Source: Silurus meridionalis
Taxonomy: Eukaryota; Chordata; Actinopteri; Siluriformes; Siluridae
Assembly (NCBI RefSeq): GCF_014805685.1
Contig: NC_060887.1
Span: forward strand, 29,853,963-29,917,962
DNA: 64,000 nt
Direction of reading: 5' to 3'
The notes below the pieces were generated by a model that did no database searches, was not told where the DNA came from, and saw nothing but the letters and a program-made list of their open reading frames with translations. Position numbers and translations under genes: made by a program. Shown here piece by piece: positions 46,552-56,990 of the stretch. Each line of letters opens with the position of its first letter. Position 1 is the first letter of the stretch.

Positions 46552-46577
46552 GCCAATATATATATATATATATTGGC
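46552..46577. repeat. perfect palindrome: (TA)n enclosed by gccaa/ttggc
   Basis: Starts gccaatatata and ends tatatattggc, fully self-complementary over 26 bp. Confidence 0.95.
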
Positions 46578-48982
46578 GCTTCTGTGCTGATTAATAGTCC
46601 TTTAGGTGTCACCTATGGCATGGCTGATGGCATGAGAGATACAGAGCTCAGTGTCAATAAAATTAGTCATGTAATTCTGAGCTGCATGTGTTTCTTGCTG
46701 TTTTTAACTGATTACCTGTCAACCAGTAAGATTACATCTGAAGCCAACCTGGATAGTGTTGTGCACGAGAAAGGTCAGGCGGGCTTTGTCGGCTAAGCTC
46801 ATTACAAAGCCTTTAGGATAAGTGATGTTTGAGAGGAGGCACTGAAAGTGTCATTGTGTCATTGTGTCATTTTACTGTAGCAGAACATTTGGTTCATTTT
46901 TTAAATACTTCCCTTATCACAGTACCACACCAAACAATCTAATAGAACACATCTCACAATCATTTCTCTTGTAAATTATTATGCCTTTTCCTAGGTAATG
47001 GTGTAAAACATGTATGCATGTACCTCTGAATAAAGAGGAATTGTATGCAGAATATGCCTACTATCATATGACTGCTATATTGTGCTGTATAAGATTCTGA
47101 AATTCTTCTAGCTCTGAAGAAGAGCTACTTCCTGTGTCCAGTAAAGTGATTTAGAATTATGATTCGGTGCTGTCGCACGCGTGCACATTCCTGTGTCACG
47201 GCTGTGTTTATATATGAGTTGGAATGTGCTCGTCTTCCTCACGCTCTGCCATGAAAAGAAAAACTTTGCACCAGACAGGAAACAAGAGATGTTCCGATAG
47301 GTGCAGAATCTAAACATCTTTAGGGCTGTATTGCGCTGGGAGGAAAATGAATAATCTGATGTTTGAAGTTCATCTGGCTGGACTCATGCTGTGTTTGAAT
47401 ATTTGCCATAGATGTCTTGGTACGATAAAAGAACCACAATGTAGCATCCTTTTTCTGTTTCTTAGTTGCATACAATTTAATGTAGGAAGTAAACAGTTCA
47501 CATTTTCAGCTTGTACAGTATGATATCCAGATTCCTTCTGGCCTCCTAAGTGAATGCCCTGCATCCTGGCCTGGAGATAACTCTATCTAATTATCTTTGC
47601 TTGTGTCTGAGAGTCTGTTTCAGTCAAACTCATGATCAATGTTTGAGAGTCCTTAGCTGAACCAACAGCTCTGACATCAGGTTGAAAAATTGTAGCACTG
47701 AACTGTGATTGTGACTGTTAAGGTAGTAGCAATAGCAAGGTAATAGACCTCTAATAATCAAATTTTACTTTAAACACTGTTCAATATTCATCTACAGTCG
47801 ATCTTTTTTAACTGTGTATAGCAGGTTTGATTTATCTGTTGCATGGGACAGTCTGATATAATTTCAGGATAACAGGCTAGCTGATGGGAACTTCTGGTCA
47901 TTAAAATCTTATCTAGGACATCAGAGATCTGTATTTTGTTTACAGCCTCCAGATAAGCTTGATTTAAAGTACATGCCTGGCTTCTGTGAGTTTTGCATAT
48001 AACCAGAGATTGAAAAATAAATGCAAATGTGCTACGAACATGCAGTAGACACTACTTGGGTTGTCTTGGCTTGAGTTGGCTTGGCTCAGCTGGGCTGGGC
48101 TGGGCTGGGCTGGGATAGGCTAAGTGAGTAGGTTATAAAGCAGTGGGGTAACAGCTATTAAAACACATGCTGCTCAGACAAGTGGCAGAATTTAACAGCT
48201 GCCAAGACAAAAAAGGTTCACACTCTCACTCACACACACACACACATGCACATACACAAACACTGACTGTACACACATGCAACAAAATGCAAATGAAGCA
48301 AGCTCAATCTGTCTTCTTAAATGGAATGAAATGAGTTGAAAAATAAGAAACAGGGGGTCTTAATAAGGAAAATTGCTTCAGCTACAGCATTCCTTTGTAG
48401 CACAATTTGCAGAGTTCCATCTGTTATTGCCAGTTCACAGTGATCTATTAAAGTAATTTTGACACAAACAGAAATAATATGGTGTTTTTCTTTGGAGCTC
48501 GACATGTTTCACAGGGAAGCAGCTCAGGAATTCGCTTGATAATAGCTGGGGAAGGGGATTTATTATTGCATTGGATATATATTTTTTTTAATTCGAGTGT
48601 TATCTTTTTCAAATTTACATTTTTTGTCACAGATATAAAGTTTAAGACTTTAGAATAAAGAGAGATACATTTTATGTACAACTTATGCACAGTGTGATGT
48701 GCATGTGTCATTAACTCCTATATTTCTCAGCCCACAGTCTCATCAAATGTACAACCCATGCACCTATCTCTACAATTAGTAATGGTACTTACCTGCTTGC
48801 AATCACATTACACCATTTATATTTAGGATTATCTATGTTACATTGCAATGCTTTGTTCCAGCATTTTGCATATGATGATTCCATTTTTTTGGATCATGGC
48901 CTGCTACATGTATACTGATTTAGTATTATCTAACTTATGCCTGGCAATCCATGTGGATATTATGTTATTATTATATGCCCTG
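46578..48982. other. unassigned sequence
   Basis: Contains a (GGGCT)n pentamer run at 48087-48113 and a small tandem cattgtgt repeat at about 46849-46869. No coding or RNA feature supported. Confidence 0.45.
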
Positions 48983-49020
48983 TATCGACAAAGGTTTGTG
49001 GACAACTGTAGACGATTTTT

Positions 49021-49038
49021 ATTTTTGTTTTTTGAACA
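49021..49038. repeat. target-site duplication, left, of RTE copy C
   Basis: atttttgttttttgaaca, repeated exactly at 52159-52176 (18 bp). Confidence 0.92.
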
Positions 49039-49370
49039 ACCCAGCCATTATGGATGCACAAGCCAGTGCACTCTTAGTGCCGGTCCCAAGCCCGGGTAAA
49101 TGGGGAGGGTTGCGTTAGAAAGGGCATCCAGCGTAAAACATGTGCCAAATCAAATATGCGGATCACAAATGAGAATTTCATACCGGATTGGTCGAGGCCC
49201 GGGTTAACAACGACCGCCACAGGTATCGTTAGCCGACAGGGTACCGGTGGAAATTGGGCTACTGTTGGCCGAAGGAGGAGAAGGAGAGGATGAAGATGTC
49301 TACAGAGACGGCAGGGAAAGGAGCAGTGTAGGAGAGTGGAGGTTCGGGTTGGTACTTTAAATGTTGGTAC

Positions 49371-50583
49371 TATGACGGGTAAAGGGAGAGAGATAGCTGA
49401 TATGATGGAGAGGAGAAATGTAGATATGTTATGTGTTCAGGAGACCAAGTGAAAAGGGAGTAAGGCCAGGAACATTGGAGGTGGGTTTAAACTGTTTTAT
49501 CATGGTGTGGATGGAAAGAGAAATGGTGTAGGGGTGATTCTGAAGGAAGAGTACAGTAAGAGTGTAGTGGAGGTGAAGAGAGTTTCTGATAGGGTGATGA
49601 TCGTGAAGGTGGAAGTTGAAGGGATGATGATAAATGTCATCAGTGCCTATGCTCCACAAGTTGGCTGTGAGATGGAGGAGAAGGAAAGATTCTGGAGTGA
49701 ATTAGATGAAGTGGTAGATGGTGTACCTAGGAAAGAACGATTGGTGATTGGGGCAGACTTTAATGGGCATGTAGGTGAAGGGAACAGAGGTGATGAGGAG
49801 GTGACGGGTAGGTATGGCCTTAAGAAGAGGAATGTGGAAGGGCAGATGGTGGTAGATTTTGCTAAAAGGATGGAAATAGCAGTGGTGAACACTTATTTTA
49901 AGAAGAAGGAGGATCATAGGGTGACGTATAAGAGTGGAGGAAGGTGCACACAGGTGGACTATGTGCTATGCAGGAGATGCAACCTGAAGGAGATTGGAGA
50001 CTGTAAGGTGTTGGCAGGGGACAGTGTAGCTAGACAGCATCGGATGGTGGTCTGTAGGATGGTTTTGGAGGCAAAGAAGAAGAGGAGGAGAGTGAGGACT
50101 GAAAGAAGAATAAGATGGTGGAAACTGAAGGAGGAAGAGTGTAGTGTGAGGTTCAGGGAAGAGGTCAGACAGGGGCTTGGTGGTGGTGAAGAGGTGCTGG
50201 ATGATTGGGCAACTACTGCAGGAGTGATGAGGGAGGCAGCTAGAAAAGTACTTGGTGTGACATCTGGAAATAGAAAGCAAGACAAGGAGACGTGGTGGTG
50301 GAATGAGGAAGTGCAGGAGAGCATAAGGAGAAAGAGGTTGGCAAAACAGAAGTGGGATAGACAGAGTGATGAGAAAAGTAGGCAGGAGTACAAGGAGATG
50401 CGGCAGCAGGTAAAGAGGGATGTGGCGAAAGCCAAGGAAAAGGCATATGAGGAGCTGTATGAGAGGTTGGACACTAAGGAAGGAGAAAAGGATTTATACC
50501 GTTTGGCCAGGCAGAGGGGCCGAGCTGGGAAGGATGTGCTGCAAGTTAGAGCAAAAAGGATGGAGAGGAAATGTGTTGACTAG
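49371..50583 (+). pseudogene. RTE endonuclease and linker region, copy C
   Basis: Opens MTGKGREIADMMERRNVDML. VQETK is followed by a TGA at 49450-49452, where copy A has Trp. From 49507 the frame is open for 358 codons: ISAYAPQVG (Tyr), IGADFNGHVG (Asp and Asn), VDYVLCRR and ARQHRMVVC (catalytic His retained, unlike copy A). The remainder is a basic linker rich in Lys and Glu (KRRRVRTERRIRWWKLKEEE) that probably forms coiled coil. The frame closes at 50583, where a small indel puts the continuing NVLTSEESVLRRW text in another frame. Confidence 0.9.
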
Positions 50584-50604
50584 TGAGGAGAGTGTGTTGA
50601 GAAG

Positions 50605-52130
50605 GTGGAGGAGTATTTTGAGCAGCTGATGAATGAGGAAAATCAGAGAGAGAGAAGGTTGGATGATGTGGAGTTGGTAAAGCAGGATGTAGATAGGATT
50701 AGTAAGGAGGAAGTGAGAGCAGCGATTAAGAGGATGAAGAGTGGAAAGTCGTTTGGACCAGATGACATACCTGTAGAGGCATGGAGATGTTTAGGGGAGA
50801 TGGCAGTGGAGTTTTTAAACAGATTGTTTAACAAGATTCTGGAAGGTGGGAGGATGCCTAAGGAATGGAGAAGGAATGTGCTGGTACCGATCTTTAAGCA
50901 TAAGGGAGATGTGCAGACCTGCAGTAACTACAGGGGAATTAAGTTGATCAGTCACACCATGAAGTTATGGGAAAGAGTAGTGGAAGCCAGGCTGAGAGAA
51001 GAGGTGACCATCTGTGAGCAACAGTATGGTTTCATGCTGAGGAAGAGCACCACAGATGCCTTATTTGCTTTGAGGATGTTGATGGAGAAGTATAGAGAAG
51101 GACAGAAGGAATTGCATTGTGTATTTGTGGATTTAGAGAAAGCGTCGACAGGGTGCCAAGAGAGGAGTTGTGGTATTGTATGAGGAAGTCAGGTGTGTCA
51201 GAGAAGTATGTGAGGGTGGTGCAGGACATGTATCAGGACAGTGTGACAGCAGTGAAGTGTGCAGTAGGAACGACAGACTGGTTCAGGGTGAGGGTTGGAC
51301 TACATCTCCTGTTTGCAGCGGTGATGGACAGGTTGACGGACGAGGTCAGACAGGAGTCTCCCTGGACTATGATGTTTGCGGATGATATTGTGATTTGTGG
51401 TGAGAGTGGCGAGCAGGTTGAGAAGAGCCTGGAGAGGTGAAGATATGCGCTGGAGAGAAGGGGAATGAAAGTCAGTAGGAGTAAGACAGAGTACATGTGT
51501 GTGAATGAGAGGGAGGGCAGTGGAGTGGTGCGGTTGCAGGGAGAAGAGGTGGAGAAGGTGGAGGAGTTCAGGTACCTGGGGTCAACAGTGCAAAGTAATG
51601 GAGAGTGTGTTAGAGAAGTAAAGAAAAGAGTGCAGGCAGGGTGGAGTGGGTGGAGAAGAGTGACAGAAGTGATTTGTGATAGTAGGGTATCTGCAAGAAT
51701 GAAAGGGAAAGTTTATAGGACTGTGGTGAGACCTGCGATGTTGTATGGATTAGAGACAGTGGCATTGAGTAAAAGACAGGAGGTGGAGCTGGAGGTAGCA
51801 GAGCTGAAGATGTTAAGGTTTTCGTTGGGAGTGACGAGGATGGACAAGATTAGAAATGAATTTATTAGAGGGACAGCGCATGTAGGATGTTTTGGTGACA
51901 AGGTTAGGGAGGCGAGATTGAGATGGTTTGGACATGTGCAGAGGAGGGACATGAATTATATTGGTAGAAGAATGCTGAGGATGGAGCCACCAGGTAGGAG
52001 GAAAAGAGGAAGTCCAAGGAGGAGGTTCATGGATGTGGTGAGGGAAGACATGCAGGTAGTTGGTGTGAAAGAGGCAGATGTAGAGGACAGGGTAGTATGG
52101 AGACGGATGATCCACTGTGGCGACCCCTAA
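50605..52130 (+). pseudogene. RTE reverse transcriptase region, copy C
   Basis: EEYFEQLMNEEN leads into KSFGPDDIPVEAWRCLGE, then VLVPIFKHKGD and NYRGIKLISHTMKLWERVV, the RT fingers. FVDLEKAS breaks at 51144 by loss of one base (copy A has AYDR). A 21-nt in-frame loss removes QGSALSP after LH. MMFADDIVICGES keeps the catalytic Asp pair. A TGA replaces Trp after KSLER (near 51440). From 51465 the last 221 codons are open: FRYLGSTVQSNGE, YGLETVALSKRQE, FGHVQRRDM, GRRKRGSPRRRFMD. It copied element RNA at the nick in its active days, but not now. Confidence 0.9.
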
Positions 52131-52158
52131 TGGGAGCAGCCGAAAGAAGAAATAGAAG

Positions 52159-52176
52159 ATTTTTGTTTTTTGAACA
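52159..52176. repeat. target-site duplication, right, of RTE copy C
   Basis: atttttgttttttgaaca, identical to 49021-49038. Confidence 0.92.
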
Positions 52177-52545
52177 TCCAATTTAACTTCAGGTGCAATT
52201 TAGTCTTATGATAACCTCCTCTCCTCTGAGAAGATAGTACACTAGATTTTGAAGTGTGCTTGTGGAGATTTGTGCTATCATCCATAAGGGTTTTAGTAAA
52301 GTCAGGTACTGATATATGGTGCAGTCCGCGTTTCAATTCATCTCAGAGGTGTTTAATGGTCTTGAGATCACAGATCACAAGATCTTCCTATTCAACCAAT
52401 GTAAACCCTAACTTTCTGGAGCTCAATTTGTGCACAGGGGCACAGTCATACAGGAACAGGTTTGTGTAACCTACTTCAAGTGTAAGGAAAAATTGTATTG
52501 CTTCCAAAGTAATTCTAAACAGTTGTGTGCATCCAAGTTTGTGAT

Positions 52546-52880
52546 CTAACACATTAGATCTGTGTTGCACAATAAAAGCTTTATTCAGGTGGGGTCAGAT
52601 TTCCTAGGCAAAATAAATTTTTTTGAAAGTAAGTTAATTACAGTGATTTAATAAGTTATTTGACAAGTTAAACAACCACATTACTCTGAATGTGTTCCAC
52701 AGATAGCTTCTAAACCTGATGTGGACTGTGTCATAGTTTAATTTTCAAACCCCAGACCACCTGTAAAAGAAGATCAGGGGTTTGATCTCTTGACTGCTTG
52801 AAGGCAGTGCCTACACTTTCATTTAATTGGCATTCACGTGCAAGAGTTTTAACTCAGAGGAGATGTATAAAAATATTTTT
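52546..52880. other. unassigned sequence
   Basis: No feature supported. Confidence 0.45.
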
Positions 52881-53922
52881 CTCCTTCTTTCGGCTGCTCC
52901 CTTTAGGGGTTCCCACAGTGGATTATCTGTCTCCATACTACTCAGTCCTCTACATCTGCCTCTTTCAAACCAACTACCTGCATGTCTTCCTTCACCCCAT
53001 TCATAAACCTTCTCCTTGGACTTCCTCTCTTCCTCCTTCCTGGTGGATCCATCCTCAGCATTCTCCTACCGATATACCCCATGTCTCTCCTCTGCACATG
53101 TCCAAACCATCTCAATCTCGCCTCTCTCACTTTGTTTCCAAAACGTCCCACATGCGCTGTTCCCCTCTTTTCTAATCCTGTCCATCTTCGTTACTCCCAA
53201 TGAAAATCTCAACATCTTCAGCTCTGCTACCTCCAGCTCCACCTCCTGTCTTTTAGTCAATGGTACTGTCTCTAAACCATACAACATTGCAGGTCTCACC
53301 ACAGTCCTATAAAATTTCCCTTTCACTCTTGCAGATACTTTTCTATCACAGATCATTCCTGCTATCACTCTTCTCCACCCACTCCCCCTGCCTGCACTCT
53401 TTTCTTCACTACTCTAACACACTCTCCATTACTTTGCACTGTTGACCCCGGGTATCTAAACTCATCCACCTTCACCACCTCTTCTCCCTGCAACCGCACC
53501 ACTCCACTGCCCTCCCTCTCGTTCACACACATGTATTCTTTCTTACTCCTACCGACTTTCATTCCCCTTTTCTCCAGCACGTACCTCCACCTCTCTAGGC
53601 TCTTCTCAACCTGCTCTCTACTCTCACCACAAATCACAATATTATTCAACACCATAGTGACTCCTGTCTGACCTAATCCATCAGCCTGTCCATCACCACT
53701 ACAAACAGGAAAGGGATCAGAACCGAACCTTGATGCAGTCCCACCCCTCCACCTTAAACAGTCTGTCGTTCCTACTGCACACTTCACTGCTCTCACAGTG
53801 TTCTCATACATGTCCTGCACCACCCTTACATACTCCTCTGACATACCTGACTTGATCTCAAACAATAATACAACTCCTCTTTCGGCACCCTGTCGTACAC
53901 TTTCTCCAGATCCGAAACGTGT
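52881..53922 (-). mobile_element. RTE-clade LINE, copy E (5'-truncated, minus strand)
   Basis: The only RTE copy in sense with kcnh2. The 3' end is at 52881 (on the minus strand, gccgaaagaaggag). The 5' end stops near 53922, just upstream of the RT stretch corresponding to DLEKAYDRVP. Truncation from the 5' side is the usual outcome of aborted target-primed reverse transcription. Flanks tgtataaaaatat and gtgtaaaaagat are only weakly alike, so no target duplication is claimed. Confidence 0.88.
52942..53900 (-). pseudogene. RTE reverse transcriptase C-terminal half, copy E
   Basis: Pieces in several frames. EEYVRVVQDMYENTVRAVKC, then MVLNNIVICGESREQVEKSL, where the catalytic FVDD of copies B and D reads LNN-type, so both Asp residues are Asn. 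Then EYMCVNEREGSGVVRLQGEE, YGLETVPLTKRQEVELEVAE, FGHVQRRDM and GRRKRGSPRRRFM. A frameshift near 53370 separates the FRYPGSTVQSNGE part from the rest. It is more diverged from A and C than those are from each other. Confidence 0.87.
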
Positions 53923-55589
53923 AAAAAGATGACCTAGTAAAACTAATGTATTCTGAGTTAAAGATAGTATATAAAAAATACATCAATAAATACACTAAAA
54001 AAGGTAAAGTGTGTTATACCAAGAAGTTGTTGTTTTATACACAAATGAATCAGTAAGAAACATTATGACTGACAATCTTCTAAATTTTAAGACTAAATGC
54101 TAATACGGAATTGTGTTATGTGAAACCAAAATGAGACCTATAACAAATGTGGTATGTTACAGACTTCAAGTTGACTGCCAGTGAACACATGATCTGTACT
54201 AACAAGTCAAAATAGAAAATTGTTAGGGCTTCTTTTAACATCTGCTGAATGATGGCATTTTTTACTAAAGTCTGGTACAAATGCTGGCAAATAGAAGTGC
54301 TTTATTGCAGATTTAAAGGTGGCTGAATTTGCTGAACAACTGCTTTGGGAAAAGGATTAGTGTGTATCAACATATGACAGTACAAACAAGAGAGTAAACA
54401 GTATTCCGCTAAGAAAATTAGTTTTGCAGCTTAGGTGTCTATAATGTTTCCAGGTTCCAGGCCTGAAGAAGTGATTTACACACTAAACCTAAATATATAA
54501 CTAGTTTATGCTTTGTCCTGTCCAGGAGACTTTAAGTCTGGATAACTGAAACACGCTTTAAGGAGGTAGAGTGATGCAGAATGGAAAAGCCATTGTCCAA
54601 AACTAAACTTAAAAAACATATCAGTAATGAGCATGCAACATGGAAAAAACTCCAAAATGTCTTGTTTTTAATAATTTAATAAGTACCTTTTCATTTAATT
54701 AGTACCTATCATTTGTTTTTAACTACTTCCCTGTGGGATCAATAACGTATTCTGATTCTTATTTTATTACAAATCTCTAGTGGATTGCAGACCATACTGG
54801 ATAGTAAGCTATTACACTGAATATGTTTTGGGTGAATGCTACCCTTTATTAAAAAAAATATTGCAATTAAAAATTTTAAATAATGCATCCTTATTTTTAG
54901 GCACATTTATCCAACAATCCACTCCTAATTCATGCAGGAATTCATGTAAGAATGAAGGACATTTTTACATCAAGCTTTTTTGGAGTGCTACAAATAGACA
55001 AATAGAAGTAGTTACTTAATATTTAAGCCTTTGGGTTATGCTTAGAATGTTAGATTGAAATCATATCCAGTACCTCCAAGCTGCCACCATTGGGTCCTCA
55101 ATTAAAGTCCTTAAACTGCTCAGTTGTAAACAGTCCCAACCGAGAAATTGCAAATGTTGGAGCAGGCCACCATTTTATTTCAATTTCATTACACCTATTA
55201 CTCCTTGTTTGCTAAGAAGCACTGTTTTGAAAAACCCAGAACACTCTGGACTTTTAAAAGCTAATTTTAGGTCACTGAAGCATGGTAAAATCATTAAACT
55301 GCCCTGTAACAATGACTTTGATTAAACATACTATGTGAAACTGAACCTGATTAACAGTATACCTGTGGATACAGAATGTATTTAAAATTAGTCTCTTTTA
55401 AAAATATTTCTATTTTGATGCTGCAGTAATTTACATTAACAATTGGAAATGTTTTTCTATTCAATGATAGATTGAACTTACTGGCAGAATATGATTAGTT
55501 AATTTATGTCTTTCATTCAGTATTACTTACTGCTGGGCTATTATTTTGACACAGCCCTCTCTCTTCTTTACTTCTGCTGGACACCACGA
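53923..55589. other. unassigned sequence
   Basis: AT-rich. Near 55050-55130, ctccaagctgccaccattgg and aagtccttaaactgctcagtt recall the SINE body, as a short degraded plus-strand fragment. Nothing else supported. Confidence 0.45.
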
Positions 55590-56205
55590 AGCCCAAAAAC
55601 AAAGCTTAGCAAAGGTCGTCCTCTCCAGCAAGCGGGCTGCGGCACGCAGGCCCTGACCACCAGAGAGCCTCAACCTTAGGAGGGTGGTGTATGCCTTATT
55701 ACATAGGGCCCGTCCCTCAGCGCCACCAGGACGTCAGGTTGCTAACCCTGCCACAAGATGTGCCTCAGGGCACAGCCACCTCCAGTGGCTTTTGTAGATT
55801 TACAGGCTCTTTCCGTGGCCCCGTCTCTCCTGGAGTTTACCCCTGGCATGGCCAGTGCCTTCCTTTTCCCTAAACCAGGGTATGGACCTAAGGCGCCTAT
55901 GGTCCCCCCACTACCTGTCATGCTGCAGGCATTCTACCCTTCTCCTTTTCAAGCCCCTGACCAGGAGAAGCAAAACCGACTGTGTCCAGTGTGAGCAGTA
56001 ACCATGTACGTCCACAGGACAAGTCCATGGAGGAAGTCGGAGCAGAAGACTGTTTGTTTGCTTTGGCCCCTATAGGAAAGGGTTTCCTGCCAACAAGCAG
56101 ACTCTTAGTAGGTGGATTGTGGATGCTATTTCGTCCTCTGGTCTCCCCTCTCCTTCCAAGGTCAAGGCTCACTCCACTCGTATGTCGTGATGGTCACCCC
56201 TATGG
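55590..56205 (+). pseudogene. tyrosine recombinase fragment of a second DIRS-type element
   Basis: GC-rich against its surroundings. In shifting frames it reads VAFVDLQALSV, FLFPKPGYGPKAPMVPPLPV, QNRLCPV, MYVHRTSPWRKSEQ, the cFGPYRKGFPANKQTLSRW stretch, IVDAISSSGLPSPSKV and KAHSTR. This is the order of the DIRS tyrosine recombinase: domain start, PRPGFVPK-like, CPVRAL, LFVCFG, then H-x-x-R. A stop follows CPV, and frameshifts separate the blocks. The tail with the GW motif and nucleophilic Tyr is missing after HSTR. It differs from the 9.6 kb copy (SSGLPSPSKV against SSGLPTPFGV), so it is a separate insertion or lineage. Confidence 0.82.
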
Positions 56206-56417
56206 TCGTGACGTCACCCCGCATACAAACACATCATGAAAATCATGAATTGCTGATTATTTTAAATTGGCCTCAAATGTGTCTATTTGTGTTGTACTGG
56301 AAATGGACAACAACATTTTTAGAAAATTTGTTTTTTTAATTTGGGACTAAAATAAGTTTGGGACTATTGTGTAGTATCTGCAAAGGGGGTTATATAAAAA
56401 CACTTTTGCTATTTCTC

Positions 56418-56420
<3 letters not shown>

Positions 56421-56471
<51 letters not shown>
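56421..56471. repeat. (TA)n microsatellite
   Basis: About 50 bp of TA, immediately left of the first palindromic transposon-end relic. Confidence 0.96.
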
Positions 56472-56474
<3 letters not shown>

Positions 56475-56990
56475 TACAGACTAAAAGTTTGGACACACCT
56501 TGTGTGTCAAACTTTTGGTCTGTACTATATATATATATATACAGTACAGACCAAAAGTTTATATATATTATATATCCAGTACAGACCAAAAGTTTGGACA
56601 CACTTGCTCATTCAAAGACTTTTCTTTATTTTCATGACTATGAAAATTGTAGATTCACACTGAAGGCATCAAAACTATGAATTAACACGTGGAATTATAT
56701 ACATAACAAAAAAGTGAACTGAAAATGTCATATTGTCGGTTCTTCAAAGTAGGCATCAAGAGAATGCCAAGAGTGTGCAAAGCAGTAATCTAAGCAAAAG
56801 GTGGCTACTTTGAAGAGCCTACAATATGACATATTTTCAGTTGTTTCACACTTTTTTGTTATGTATATAATTCCACATGTGTTAATTCATAGTTTTGATG
56901 CCTTCAGTGTGACTCCACAATTTTAGTAGTCATGAAAATAAAGAAAACTCTTTGAATGAGCAGGTGTGTCCAAACTTTTGGTCTGTACTG
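56472..56990. mobile_element. Tc1-type foldback miniature element plus two end relics in a TA repeat
   Basis: The main element (56577-56990) has ends cagtacagaccaaaagtttg on each side. Its two halves are complementary over about 170-200 bp (left ttcaaagacttttctttatt, right in reverse ttcaaagagttttctttatt, and so on), around a short middle (caagagaatgccaagagtgtgc). Upstream, 56472-56525 is a minimal head-to-head pair of the same ends, and 56542-56560 is a single end relic. All sit in TA-rich DNA, the target of Tc1/mariner transposons. No transposase remains. Confidence 0.88.

Larger units (their letters stand above)
49039..52158 (+). mobile_element. RTE-clade LINE, copy C (near full length, 3.1 kb)
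   Basis: The longest copy here, bounded by exact 18-bp target duplications. The leader starts acccagccattatggatgc. One long frame then holds the endonuclease and RT, now broken. The 3' end is ggcgacccctaatgggagc then gccgaaagaagaaatagaag, a short degenerate AAG tail. The layout (single ORF, AP endonuclease then RT, short 3' end without poly(A)) is typical of the RTE clade. Confidence 0.93.
48983..52545 (+). mobile_element. non-autonomous Tc1-type element split by RTE copy C
   Basis: The left piece (48983-49038) reads tcgacaaaggtttgtggaca and ends gttttttgaaca. The right piece (52159-52545) continues tttgaacatccaatttaact, tagattttgaagtgtgc, gtcaggtactgatatatgg, ttaatggtcttgagatcaca, gtgcacaggggcacagtcat and caggaacaggtttgtg. 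This is the order of a widespread fish non-coding element that starts tatatggacaaaagtttgtg. A sibling copy lies at 60373-60799. The right inverted repeat is lost. Confidence 0.75.

Noticed and set aside
52860..53935. Target-site duplication around RTE copy E
   Set aside because: Flanks tgtataaaaatat and gtgtaaaaagat match only loosely and could be chance in AT-rich DNA.
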